From Chrysomallon squamiferum (taxonomy: Eukaryota; Mollusca; Gastropoda; Neomphalida; Peltospiridae), in assembly GCA_012295275.1 (NCBI GenBank), contig CM022671.1, forward strand, positions 19,358,956-19,422,955: a stretch of 64,000 nt of DNA, read 5' to 3'. The translations under genes were made by a program, and so were the position numbers. The notes under the pieces were generated by a model. That model was given only the letters and a program-made list of their open reading frames with translations. It did no database searches and was not told the origin of the DNA. Position 1 is the stretch's first letter. Each line of letters starts with the position of its first letter. Below are positions 38,648 through 52,226 of the stretch, piece by piece.

Positions 38648-40640
38648 AATAACCCTTCGATTATGCATTGATAAATACACTCAAGTTTGTCAGTATTTTT
38701 ATCTTATGGAAGACAAAAAAAAAGAAAAAAAGATTCAATTATTGTTGTAATGATCACAGCACATACAATCAAAGGTAAACTTTAATAAAAGCATGACCTC
38801 AGCAGACATTAACTGTTTAAACAAGAAATCAGAATAACATGACTTCAGTGATCTCAATGTATATGTAAATATAATTATTATTAAAATTGTAAAATATCAA
38901 CAAATGTCATTTTGCATTACATTTCTAATACATATATATATATAAATATAATAAAAAAAAAAAAAGAAGATAACTACATTAGAAAAACCACACCAAAAAT
39001 GTTATGGCATTCAAATATATGAAGAAATTCAGTTTTAAATATTAATTAACTATTTACAAATAAAATCATTTATTTTAAAGTTAAAAATGCTACACACAGT
39101 AAATATGTTCAGAAAGAATAGATGTACATAAAAGAAAGGCATCCGAAGTAATATCTATAACTATTTGAATTTAAAATAAATATAAAATAAGCAATGTATT
39201 CTAATAAGGCACTTTATAAAGTTCCCTGTGCTTGAACTTTTAGGAGTAGTGAAACATTGTGAACAAAATTTGAATAAAACAGAAAGTATCCACCTGTGTG
39301 TCATTTACAGTTTTATTTTTACATTATCAACTTCAAGTGTATTAGAACTACTTTCAGCAGTTTTTTAATAGACTGATGTGTATATATTTGTGCTGGCATG
39401 CAGGCATGGGTGGATTTTGTTGTTTTTTAAATCTAATGATATTTAAAATAAATAATACTGTTTTTTTGGTGTTTTTTTTATAATTCCCTATAAAAATATT
39501 TAAATACTATTGATGAAAACTCTTTTCACCAGTTTAATTTGTTTCCATTGAGTGTTTATCATAAGGTGACTACACTTAAGACAGGAATAAGCAATCCTTG
39601 AAAATAATATGCATAACTGGGATAAATATTTTTGATATAAAACTCACATTTGCAGAAAATATTTTTTTTGTTTTTACAGTTCTGACAGTTAGACAACAGT
39701 AAGTACAGAATTAAAAAACCAGTTCATACAAAATTAATTAAATATATATCTTCCAAAGTTACCTAAAAAAGACTACAAATGAAAATAACAATGATTTGAA
39801 GTTTGAATTTACATAAACATGTGTTAAGATATTTCTTAATACAGTTTATAAGAAAATATTTACATGACTATACAGAAGAGGGTAATGTTATGTTCAAATA
39901 CAAATGTTATCATATGTCAAGTTGGTTATTTTTCATTGAAATATTTTGTCAGCTAGCCTTTCAGATTGAAATGACCAAACAAATATGAAAGAAATGATAA
40001 AAATACTGCAGTGCGAATTAAACTGTTTAATATAACAATGCTTATTTCTATAAACATTGAGATTAAAATGTATTTAATATTTTTTTTATTAGAAATTAAA
40101 ATGTAAATTTAGATATTTAATGACTTAATTAATTAATTTTCTTTTTGTGTTGAAAAACAGTAATTTGTAACGTAACTAATATGTTTAATTGAAGTTGTCA
40201 TAAAACTTTATCATGGACTGTTTGTACTGAGTTAAATATATATAAATCATTTACAAACTTCTATACAAAATACAAAAACATTTTCTTTTTTTATTCTGTA
40301 TTGCTATAAGTGTTAAATTTTGTCAGTATCATAAACAAGTTAATATTATAGCTGTATGTAAAAATAAAAAGTCATGGAACTGATGGGATAAAAAAAAAGC
40401 CTACCCCCCCAAAAAAAGCCCAGATAAACAGCAGCAACAAATGGACAAAAACCTCCAAATCTGTGAGTCATTAAAAAACAAAAAATAAATTAGAATTTGT
40501 CCTCCATGATGGAAAGTATTGCATAATGATTTTAATTAATTCCACATCTTAAAAGATGTCATGTAGTAAAATATCATAAATATATAAAATTAATTATAAT
40601 TCAATTCAAAATAATTGTTTTATCATACTGGATAAACTGG
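37760..40640. other. Intergenic / possible TRPV copy 2 3' region
   Basis: Counterpart of 6081-8900. The TA run at about 38482-38519 is longer than in copy 1, and a long A run lies at 38617-38645. No gene recognised. Confidence 0.4.
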
Positions 40641-40754
40641 ACTTCTCTGTGATGCTAAAAGATCCAGACATTTTTACATTATCAGATTTTATCTCCAATA
40701 GTGAAAACTTCACAAACCTCATACTAAATATTATTGATCAATTAACTGTCAGAA

Positions 40755-41200
40755 ATAATTATACAACTTTAATCAATCACTATACTTGTATAACAGTCAT
40801 CAAATGTTATACTTGTTTTACTAATATCAATCACTATATTTCTGTGACTGTCATCAATAACTATATTTGTATAATTGCCATCAATCACTATGCTTGTATA
40901 ACTATCATTAATCACTATACTTGTACAACAATCATCAGTTAGAGAATACTTGTTTAACTGTCATCAATTACTATATTTGTATAATTGTTGTCTGTTAGAA
41001 TAGACATGCATAATTGGCATCAGTCTCTATACTTGTTTAATTATCATCAATTACTATGTATAACTCATCAATGACTTTGCTTGTATAATTATCATCAATG
41101 ACTATTCTTTTGGAACTTATAATTGAATGTATTTTGCATGACAGTTATCAGTAACTGTATCTGTGGAACTATGTATAACTGTCATCAATGATTACACCTC
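40755..41200. repeat. Minisatellite beside TRPV copy 2 stop codon
   Basis: Counterpart of 9025-9440. It is about one unit longer, with the extra unit near 40860-40895. This shows that repeat number has changed since the block duplicated. Confidence 0.7.
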
Positions 41201-41362
41201 TAAATTTAAATAACTTAAAACAATAAGGCATCCTTAAACCACAGAATCCTTATCTTCTGTTCCACCATGAAGAGATATAATGGATTATTGTGAAGCTGAT
41301 TCTCTATGTTTTGATGAGTTTCTTTTCTTGTGCTTTGGAATTTCTGTTGTGGTTTCTTTTTT

Positions 41363-41365
41363 TCA
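41363..41365 (-). other. Nonsense change in TRPV copy 2 exon 14
   Basis: Copy 1 has [13 protein letters not shown]. Copy 2 has ITLS then TGA, a single G-to-A change on the coding strand. Only the basic, poorly conserved C-terminal tail (26 residues) is lost. Confidence 0.8.
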
Positions 41366-42961
41366 AGATAAAGTGATGCTTGCAGAAGAGAGTGACTTCA
41401 CAGGTGGTTCTTGTTCTCCTTCACGAGCTTTTGTCTTTGATGCTGTTTTGATTACTGCTAATGCTATTTTTTCTTCATTTTCTTGAGGAATACTCACAGA
41501 GTATTCTTTCTGAAACTTTATCAAATCCGTTTTGGAAAACCCACGCTCTAAAATCACAATAGTTTTTGCCCACTTGAAAAGGAAAACAAGTATTAAATAA
41601 CAGTTTAATTAGAATGTTCTAAATAATAATCAGTTAAGACAAGAAAATGATTTAATCTGAATGTCTGGCATAATCTACAGTTTAATCTGTGATAAACAAT
41701 CTTTAACATTCATGATTTAAGGTTTTTGTGACATATAATTATCATGTAATAATAAAGTTACATAATATTTACAAATATCATACTGGTTTAAGGATATTTC
41801 TTTAAATGCAACTTTAAGACAAATAATTATAAAAGAATTTAAAAAAATGAAAATAATGAAAGAAAAGATAAGAAAAATAATGGGAAGAAGAAGATGGAAA
41901 ACGTAATGAAATTTCTGGCAAATATGAAATTAAGAAACCCAATAAAATAATAAGAAAAGATGAATTAAATATCTGACAAACCTGTTTCCTCCATTCTTTA
42001 TCAGATTTGGCAATTATCTGTTGGTATGTGTTGCCCATCATGGCTATCAACATGTTCAGTAGTAAAATTGGTACAAGGACCACAAAGATGGCAAATATCA
42101 GCTTTGCCAGGGGGGCATAATTAGCATTATTGAAGGCAACATACTATTTCATAATAAAAAAAAAAAAAATTGAAATAACAAATATTACTTTTTCTCAGAA
42201 CAGGCAAGGATTAGAGTGCTGGTCTAATGTCACACAAAATCAGTTATTCTCAGCGTAACTTTTGTTAATTTCTCAAATTCCATCTGCCAGTTCTGTACAT
42301 CCTATTTGTGATAGGAGGACATCTGACTAATAACTATAATAACTTTATATTAAAATACTATATATTTGTTTTATTAACAGTGCCTTGCCTATCATAATCA
42401 AATAACAAACAAGTAACTCAAAAATGAATATCTTGGGAATCATTTTACTAAAACTGAAAATATGTAAATGGATATCTCTCCCCAAAAACCCAGAATTAGT
42501 TTATCGCTCATTCAGTTTTTCCCATCATAAGTCAAAAAAATGCCTCTTCTCTCCTAACAACAACAAAAAAATTATTAAATTATTAGATTAAATAATGACT
42601 TATGTTTTTCCTCTGGTTAGACAGAATACCAAACCTTGATCTCTCCTAATGTCATCTGAAATAATGTCATCAAAGTCTCGTGTACAGTTGCAAATTTCTG
42701 AATGTCAGAATTATCATCATTTCGATTTTTGAACAGGAAAAACAAACCTGAAATTTTAAAATATAATGATGGATAAGATTTTAACCAGTACAATGACCAT
42801 TTCATAAAAAAATTATAAAACTATTAATTCTTTCCCATTAATTTAAGTGATTAATTTTGTTTATTATTAATATTACTTTTGTTTAATAATTATTTAAAGG
42901 CAGTTTACTTTATAGATTTGTCATGCAAATTATAAAAAAGTAAAACTAAAGAAAAAAAAAA

Positions 42962-43011
<50 letters not shown>

Positions 43012-46000
43012 TAATAGTAATAATAATAATAAAATAAACAAACATAAGATAAAAACACAAATCTAATTGAAAGATTTTATGACAGGCACAAACATCTATA
43101 TAAAACATACCTGGTGCAAATCCCATCAAGAAAATTATATAAATAACCCCAAATCTCAGAAGATCCCCTAATAACATTTGGTACACCATGTTCACAAAGG
43201 GACCTACTAGTTTGACACTCCTAAAACAAAAACAGAAAATGATGCTAAATGTTAAACAGAATTTAAAAAGAATGTATATTGCAAAGGCATCTCATGAAAG
43301 CTCATACCTAAGATTTTGTACTATTAGTTATTAAAATCAATTTAGTAAAGGTAATATTAAAAACTGTTAATTTAATTTTAATGTGAATATTTTTAAGAAA
43401 CCTTAACACAGTATGTAGAGCTAATATTTAAAGAAGAAGTAGATATGAAATTAAAAATGCAGCCTTGTATTAATGTACTTTAAAATTAAAACTATTACAT
43501 TCTGGCTTTTTAATTTACAAACAAGAACAACAATGACATATTTTGGTATTAAAATTCAAAGCTGCTGTATAAATTGTTCCAAGACAGCAGCTAACAGTAA
43601 ATCAATATCTGCAGTTAATGAAATCAAGACAATGTCATATAATAGAAATGGAATTTTGAAATGTTGTAATTACTGTTTCATTTATTAGGACTGTAGATGG
43701 AAATGTTATGTGAAGACTATAGTATACCTATGTGAAATATAATGGTGGTTATTTTAAATAAATGTGTGAATTTTATAATGTGATCACTTAGAAACTTGAC
43801 CATACTACAGTAAAATAATACAATATATTTTATAATAACATATTTATCAATAATAACCAGACGGGTTATGAGAAACTATGCTTATGCTCAAATCAAATCG
43901 TTTTTATAATTTTATCTGTAAATATTACTTTAAGTGAATTGACGTATTCTAACAATAAAATCAAGCACCATATTATAAGAAATATAAACTGTAAATTTTA
44001 ACACCATTCTGAGTTAGTACAACAATAAAATATATTTTCTGAAATACTATGTTATTACTATTATTATTTTTTTTTTATGAAATAAATAAATAAATAAAAT
44101 TAGTTTAATATTTAACACTGAACCTGGATTCATGCTAAGAAAAAAATGCAGAATTAATAAAACCAAGCAAAAAAATATTTAAAAACTAGTAAACTTGCAA
44201 CAACTGACAGCTGAATTTTTTTATTTGTATATATATATATTTTTTTCATTATGCACTAAAAACAATCTAAAATATAAGAAGGCTCTTTAGATATAGAATT
44301 CACTTGTGGCAGCCAGTTAGATATTTCATAAATCATACATATCTTAGTAACATGTAAAATCAACAACAACCTACCAAGCTGTGATTTTATTATACAGTTT
44401 GAAAAATATATATAAATATTTTTTCACCTGACTTACAATACTACAAACAATACAAAGTTCTGCACATGATATATTTGTTGGAAACTGCCAAATATTTCAC
44501 AAGGTTCATAATAACTACAAAACAATTCAAAGTTTTCTACATTGTACATTTTCAGCATGTCATTTATTACAGTGAGAATAAAACTGACATAACACAAAGG
44601 GACACGATCACTGCCTGAGACATTTAGCTTTGGTTACTTCAATTGATTGACCAAGCTTACTAACTTCTGTGCAAAATAGGATATATTTTAGTGCTTCAGA
44701 CATGAAAATAAATTGTACAAAAATGATGTCAAATTTTACATGTATCAATTCACACCATGCTATACATCATTACAACATTTGTACCCAAGAGATGAGAAAC
44801 TCTGAAACACAAACAAAACATTATCATAAAATTTTCAGGAATTTATAGTCAACTGCATGTAAGAAATAAAATTAACTATTAAACAAAATAATAAAAAGTT
44901 GCAATGCTTTTGGTCTTTGTTAGTCTCCTTATATTTTATGTAGATATAATTATTTAATGATATTTCTATGTCTGCTTTTTACTGTGTGTATAATTTCTGA
45001 AAGAATGCATCAATATATAATACTCTTGCTTCTTTTGAAATTTTTATTATTATTTTTTTTGTTTTTTCTTTTTTCATATTGTATTGACTGTCAAATTTAA
45101 AAAATATGGGACATTTTATTATATTTATTAATTATTCTTTTTCTTTTTACATTTATATCCTCAAAATATTTTTAACATACAACTAACATAATCATGATAT
45201 GAAATACCTGGAACTACAAAAGTATGAAAATATGGCATTCAGCTTCACATAAAAATAACCTAAACACAAAATAAAATTTGGAATACTATATTTCATTTCT
45301 ACAAGCAATTGTTAGTGAATCAACTTTGAAAAAATAAATCTTTAGCATAGTGGAAACTATTCTAAATGTCTAATATATATCAATTTTAAACATGAAAAAT
45401 TCATTAATAAACAACCGTGTGAAACCTACCTGGCAAAGAAAAGCAAGAAGAACCATGATCCAGGAACAGCAAATATTAATAAGATATCTTCTGCAGTGTC
45501 ACAGTGAAGAAACCTACATGGAATGCATGCTAATATGCACAAACAAGAGATCGTGTACACTATCTGTTCTTGTGAATGCAGCTTCAAATTCTAAAAAAAA
45601 CACCCAAATAAACAAATAAATAAATAAATAAAACATAAAAATAAAATCATGTGAGAAAACTGTAAAATGAATCTTGATTTTTGAAATGAAATGTCTCCTA
45701 AATAGAGAAAAATAAACAATTTCCTGTGCTATATTGTTTCATTTTATTCCTATTTAACACACTCATATTTATACACACACACACACTGATAAACATAAAA
45801 TAAAAAATATTGATTTCACTGGATCTTATTTAAAGATGCAAGAGGTTATTTGTGAATTTTCCAAATGTACTTATTCCTTTCTTATTTTACATCTCTCTTC
45901 TACCTTTTCATTCTTATTAAGAGCATTTCAAAACTGACATTAACTTTTCGAATTTGTTTCAAACCAGGAGAGAAAACTTCTTTTATTTCTTGGCAAAGAA

Positions 46001-48047
46001 CCACAGCACAGAGTATACAGACCATGATTTCTGCTATGTATCGTATCTACAGATAGAAAAAAAACCCACATGCATGAACATGAAGATAAATATTACAGTA
46101 TTTAAAACAAATAGGTTGAGACACAGCAGTTATACAAAATATGAAAAGCTTTTAAAAAAACATGTTTCTGTTTGCATGATTCATCCATTATATGAGGCTG
46201 AGGATATTTGAATGTTTTATATATTACATGTTTTACAGAATTTTTTCATTACAATCTCAGTTAATAAAGTTAGAACTAAGTTATAAGAACAATATAAATT
46301 AGTTTTAAAATAGTTATTTTTGTATTTATAAAAAAGGGCGAGAATATATAATTAAATCAACTTGAAAGAAAAATGCCTTTCCTGTATATTTAATTTTCAG
46401 TGAAATCAAATAATCTCATTCAAAAAGTCATGGTGAAAAATGGAATAAGCTTGTGGAGTTAGAATTGTAAACAACAAGAGACATTCACTGATTAAATGGA
46501 AAACATGGTTATAAATAGGTACTAAATATAATTTTTGTTGAACAACAAAATATATATATTAAAATTAACTTACAACATCATTGGTGCCATTATAACCCAA
46601 CAACTGTGTTCCTGCAGGACGTAGGTAGATGGCAACACTAATCAGTACAAGATGAAACAAAGCTATGACAAGTTGACGTATGAAGTGTTTCTGGAATGCA
46701 CATTAAAATAAAAAATAAAAAAAATAACAATATTTAAAACATTATTTACTTTTATGGAATCATTTATTAATTTTGTGAAATCATTTCCGTTTGAAACAAA
46801 AAAACAAACAAAATTTTTTTAAAAACATTATATCTATACTGAAATCTTTTTCTTTTCTTAAATCTTCAAATAAAATTATTTAATCAGGTGGGAATTAAAA
46901 TTGTAATAGAAACGAAGGTTTAAGATCAAAATTTAATATTTTATATTCTCATTTTTTCATAAATGTGCCATTTATTCTGCCACAATTATGAATCATGAAT
47001 GATAATTTTGAACAGTATTTATAATGAACATGCATAATCAGTACACCCTTATGTGGACACAAATTATCAGTCCATTCATATAGCTTGTCTGTTGCTAATT
47101 ATCTGTATGTAATTTTCTTTTATACATAGAGAATAATTTTTTTTAATTAATTTATTACCCGAGCAAATGTTTTCCATTTTTCATCCAATAACTGCTTCAT
47201 GACTCCATCTTCCAACATCTCAAGATGGTCATCAGTGTCACCATTAACAATGATCATAAGAGAAGAACTCCAGTCTGAATGAAGTAAAAGAAAAAAAAAA
47301 AAATTAAAATATTTAAAAGTACAGAAAAAGGAATATTTTACTGTTTGCATTTTATTCCATTCTTAAAATTAACTTCCGTGGTCATCTCAGTCAGCATGAC
47401 AGACTTTAAAGCAGATACCAAAAAAGTTATTACAACCACTGACAATGATAAGATGCTCATGGTGATATAAGGTACAAGTTTCCATGGTCATCCAACTGTC
47501 TGGGTTATCTATCCTTTGATTATCATAATCATCAAAAAAAAAAAAAAAAAAAATAATAATAATAATAATAACAAAAAAAAAAAAAAATTAATAAAAAAAT
47601 AACTGTAATATAATCTGTTCTTGAAAATGTGTTTTTCTTCCTGGGTTTGGTAATTAATTAGATATATATTTTTAATGTTATCTGAAATCTGTTCAAACAA
47701 TTTATTAGTCAAAAAGTTTCAAATTTCCTATTTTTTTTTTTTATACACTTCTGTGAACTATATGCATTTGAAGCCAAAAAAAAGTGTGGGGGGGAATAAA
47801 ATAATAAAACTGTTTGAAAGCCTGAGCTATAATGCAGGAAATAAAACTAGGGGGAAAGAAAGATAAAAAACAATCAATATGGATGTAAAATTAAAAAAAA
47901 AAATTAGAAAAATCGTGTGAACGCTATTAAGCTATTATTTAGAAGAAAAAAAACATTGCACCAAAAATAACCGCAGAAAATAACAAACAAACAAAATAAA
48001 AATACACCCCCAAAAACCTAAATATAATCAGCAACAATAGATCTATG

Positions 48048-48089
<42 letters not shown>

Positions 48090-51000
48090 ATAGAATATTA
48101 ATTCATACTTGTTTCTCCATCAGGATTAATTGAATCCAAGGTGGTTAAAGGATATGCTGAACAGTACACATTACTATAAGACCAAAACTTCTGAAAATAT
48201 TAAATAACAAATGCAACTATTTCACAAAATTGTCTTGATGGATAAATTTCTATTGTTTTTGTTTTTTTTAATTAAATTAATATATATAACAGCTTTTATA
48301 AGTTTCCTAATATTGAAGTATATCTGAACTGATAGATGAATTAAATCTTGTAATATTCAAAATGAGTTCTTCTAATCAAAACATTAACTGTACTTATTAT
48401 ATATGTTGTTATTATTATTTTTAATTGATTTATTTTGATTAAAACACCCACATATTTTACAAATAAAAACACTAAGTTACATATTCTCTTTTAGTCTACT
48501 ATCATTATTTTTAAAATTAACTTTTTCTATTTAAACACCATCCTTATTTTTAAAAAATGTATAATTTTATAATTAAAACACTAACAGTGCTACTTAGTTC
48601 AAGAATCTCTTTAAACATGACACTTCTGCCTAGTTTGGTGGCCAGGGTAACCGGAGTTAGTCCCATATTATTTTGTTTGTCTGTCTTGGCACACTTGTTT
48701 TTGTGCTGTACAGCATGCTTGTACATTTGCTGTAAATTGGCAATAAACAAGTAAATGAAATTAGTCTCAATTTTCTATTACAATAAATACTGAAACAATC
48801 ATATTTTAATAATATAATAAAAAATAAATAAATAGAATAGATAAAATTAAAAAAATATACCAAAAAAATTAAAAAAGTTGACTAATGATAAAAAAAAGCC
48901 CCATTAAAAACCCCAACAAATAAATAAAAAAAAACCAACAAAAAACAACAACAAATAAATAAATTTAAAAAATAAATAAAAATAATAGAAAATAAAATTA
49001 AAATTAATAATTAATAATATCACTAACTGGCTGGTTATGTATGACAGTCATATGAAGAACTGTATTTCCAAAAGAATCCTGTTTATTGGGGTCGGCACCT
49101 TTCTCAATAAGATAGTCATAGATCTCGTCATAATTAAAACATGCAGCAAATGCAAGGGGATATTCTCCATAATATGCATCTCCTACAACACATTACCAAA
49201 AAAAAAATAATAATAATAATAATAAAAAAGTAATAATAATAATAATAATAATAATAATGAAATATTTATGTCTTTTAAGAATGAAATAAAAAAACAATTA
49301 TTTGTTTTCAAAAAGGTAGAAATGTTTTATATAATGAGACAATCAAAGTAGTTTTATATGGTTCATAAAATTTTGTTTAAACATTGTACAGACAGTGAGA
49401 CATGCTACCACAGTAAGATGAGTTTTTATGATACGAGGGATCTATTATAATTATGCACTTTGGTATATAAGATTTACTACAGACTTTGATACATCAGTTG
49501 TGGGATATCAGCTGAAACACTGGGGAAACAGCACATATCTGAACACATCACTCTTGCCAAGTTGAAATATATTGTAAAAGAAGCAAAGGACTTTATATAT
49601 AGTAATGCATTTGAATGTTTCATTTATTTTTGGTATAAAAACATAAATTTTTGAGTACCACACAATGGCTAATATTTTCTCTTACTTTAACTTTTCACAA
49701 TGAGGAGTGTTATTATAATAATAAAATGTTATACAAAATAATATTATTAATTGAAAAAATGTAATAATAAAAAAATAATTCATTTCTAAATAATCCTCAA
49801 AATAATATTATTAATTGAAAAAATATAATAATAAAAAAATAATAAAAAATAAATAAATAAAAAAAAAATAAAGAAGAAATAATTCATTTCTAAATAGGTG
49901 TATCCTCAGTCAAACAATATTATTAATTGAAAAAATATAATAATAAAAAAATAATAAAAAATAAATAAATAAATAAAAAATAAAGAAGAAATAATTCATT
50001 TCTAAATAGGTGTATCCTCAGTCAAATAGGGATTTTTATATATTTCTCTGAACAAAATAAAGAGATAATTTCATTCTGTGTTTTTTATCCATTTTATCAT
50101 TTTGCCAGAGGTATACTTTAAAAAAGATAAAAAAAAAAAAAAAAAAAATCTGGAATTTAACATTTTTAAACAGATAAATGCAAAGAACTACACTGTTCTT
50201 AATATTATATTATTCTTTAAATAAATGTGCATGGAAAATCAAAATGCATTGATTATAAAAAAATTGCTCTAATCCAACTCCATTAATCTGGAAAACTAAG
50301 TGAGGCCTATGTTTACATGGTAATCAGTTAAAAATGATTACCCATTTACAACAATACTGGTGGCTGTAACCAGTAATGACAAATGAAATTTTCAACTAAC
50401 AATGTTAATATAGTTTCTATGAACAATCAACAATCACAGCTTAACATTTCTTGGGCACAATAAAGTGTTTGGAAAACAGACAGATTCAGGTATCTTTCAC
50501 AATCACATTGTTTTGAAGTTTATTATAGAATATATATGGTATTTTGTAGTCATAATTCCAAACAAACAAAAAGAAGAAAATTCACAGTATCTATTGTTTC
50601 CAAGTGCGTTTACTGAATTTAATAATAATATAGTCAAGTGGAGGTTATAACAACAGTAAACCCTTTTTAATTTCCAAAATGAATGGGAAAACAAAGAAAA
50701 ATAAAATAAATCAAAAATCAAAAGTAAAAACAAGGTGTTAAAAAATCAACAGACATTGGTGTGTAGAATGTCTCCTACTGATTATTAAATAATTTCTTTA
50801 TGTTTCATAAATTAAATTTTCTTTTGATCTAGAATATAATTATCTGTATAACATTTTTCTTTTCTTTTCATCAGATGTCCTTAAATTAATGAATTATTTT
50901 TGACTACAACAACAACAACAATGAACAATAAATAAATTAAAGGAATAAAATATATAAAATTTATAAAATTTATAAAAAAAAAGAACACCAGCAAAAAAAT

Positions 51001-52226
51001 AAAATTAATAAACATCTGTATGACCTTCATAATTGGTGTTTTCGGATTTTCTTTTTTTTTGATCAGTTGGTAAAAAGAATTGACCAGTGGCTCTTTGATG
51101 AATTTTAGCTTCTGTTTTCAACTAGTTTTTTCACCATTTCAAAATGGTTATACACAATAGCAAGGTGTAAAGCACTTTCTCCTATAAAAAAATAAGAAAA
51201 GAAATTTGATTGAAAAAATACAAGCCTTTAAAAATGTTTACAAGTCAAAGAATTATGAATTAAAATGAATAAACTAATTTTCAATTTAAAACAAATACAA
51301 ATAATAAAATTAATAAAAATCTATCCTACCTAAAATTTCCATCAATGCTTCATGCTTTTTATGAAAACCAAAGATATTCATACTTTCGGAACAATTGAAA
51401 TTTAAAGAATTACCAAAATAGTCTTTTCCTTCATAAACATCCAGTGCCATGTTGGGGTACAACTCTAATAGTAAGCTGGCAACTTTTAGTTCACCAGTAA
51501 GAATTGCAAGATGAAAAGCTGTTTCCCCAACACCACCACGTTTTTTCAAATTCCAGCAGGCTTCGTGTTCTTTAATCTCATTAAATGGGTTCTTTGAAGA
51601 ATAATATTTCTTAATTTGTTCATTGTTCATTTTTTTCCCTTGATCACCCTAAAAGAAATGAGTAAAAACATAATTGCAAAAACTTGTAGTTAAAGAACAC
51701 CATCAGATCAATGTAATATACAGTGGTTAATTTAAAGTTGTACCATAAATAAAATAACTGTGTGTGAATTTACAGATATTTACAAGTACACAAAATACAT
51801 TTTTAATTATAAAACAAAATACTATTTTGAAACATTTCATTTGTCAGAATTTTAAAATATTTTTGTTTGGTGTCTACAAAAAGAAAAATAAGAAATGAAG
51901 TATATTGTATGGATAACAATAAACAAATAAATAAATAAATGAATAAAACTTACTAATTTGATCTTATACCAATCATAGAACTCTTCCTCTGTAATTTTAT
52001 GAGGCTCATTCTCCTCTTCTTCATACAGGTACTCTCCTTTTCTCAGCTGTCGTGAGTAAAAATCTTTAGCCTCTTCATTGTCAATTTCTTGAGCAAACAT
52101 ACCTGTACCATCCAAACCAACAAGTTTGTACATTGTGTTTTTATCCTGCTCTTCATTCTGTTTTTTCCAAGTAGCATCATTATCTTCATTTTCTGGATTA
52201 CTACATTCCCTTAACATGTTACCCAT
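41363..52226 (-). CDS. TRPV-family cation channel, Inactive-like, copy 2 (exon 3 frameshift, C-terminal stop)
   Basis: Duplicate of the gene at 9521-20225. Exons (minus): 52226-51954, 51648-51414, 51181-51025, 49182-49028, 48729-48586, 48190-48109, 47274-47159, 46690-46574, 46046-45939, 45590-45430, 43220-43111, 42747-42635, 42143-41982, 41572-41363. Without its lesions it would encode about 739 residues: ankyrin repeats roughly 120-320, S1-S4 about 390-515, S5, pore and S6 about 530-625, then a basic C-tail. Exon 1 is intact (MGNMLREC to WYKIKL) and joins exon 2 in phase. Exon 3 is 157 nt instead of 156: a 1-nt insertion turns VENGAKV into VENRS and then TAA (51107-51105). In exon 14, TGG has become TGA at 41365-41363, removing the last 26 residues. 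Exons 10 and 12 keep the Val-Pro and longer turret lost from copy 1. Probably a pseudogene unless the indel is an error. Confidence 0.78.
47281..47350. other. 70-bp intron segment present only in TRPV copy 2
   Basis: On the coding strand this holds the pyrimidine-rich tract and flank directly before the exon 7 acceptor. In copy 1 it is deleted, so the exon 7 acceptor at 15440-15441 is preceded by purine-rich sequence. Splicing of exon 7 in copy 1 may be weakened. Confidence 0.65.
49735..50025. repeat. Local triplication in TRPV copy 2 intron 3
   Basis: Three tandem copies of a roughly 60-120 base AT-rich unit starting 'aatattattaattgaaaaa' and ending 'ttcatttctaaata'. The equivalent intron of copy 1 (about 17872-17990) has one copy. 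Confidence 0.75.
51105..51114 (-). other. 1-nt insertion and stop in TRPV copy 2 exon 3
   Basis: Coding strand reads GTT GAA AAC AGA AGC TAA here, against GTT GAA AAC GGA GCT AAA in copy 1. The insertion falls inside an ankyrin repeat. It is not in a homopolymer, which makes a simple base-calling slip less likely. Confidence 0.75.
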
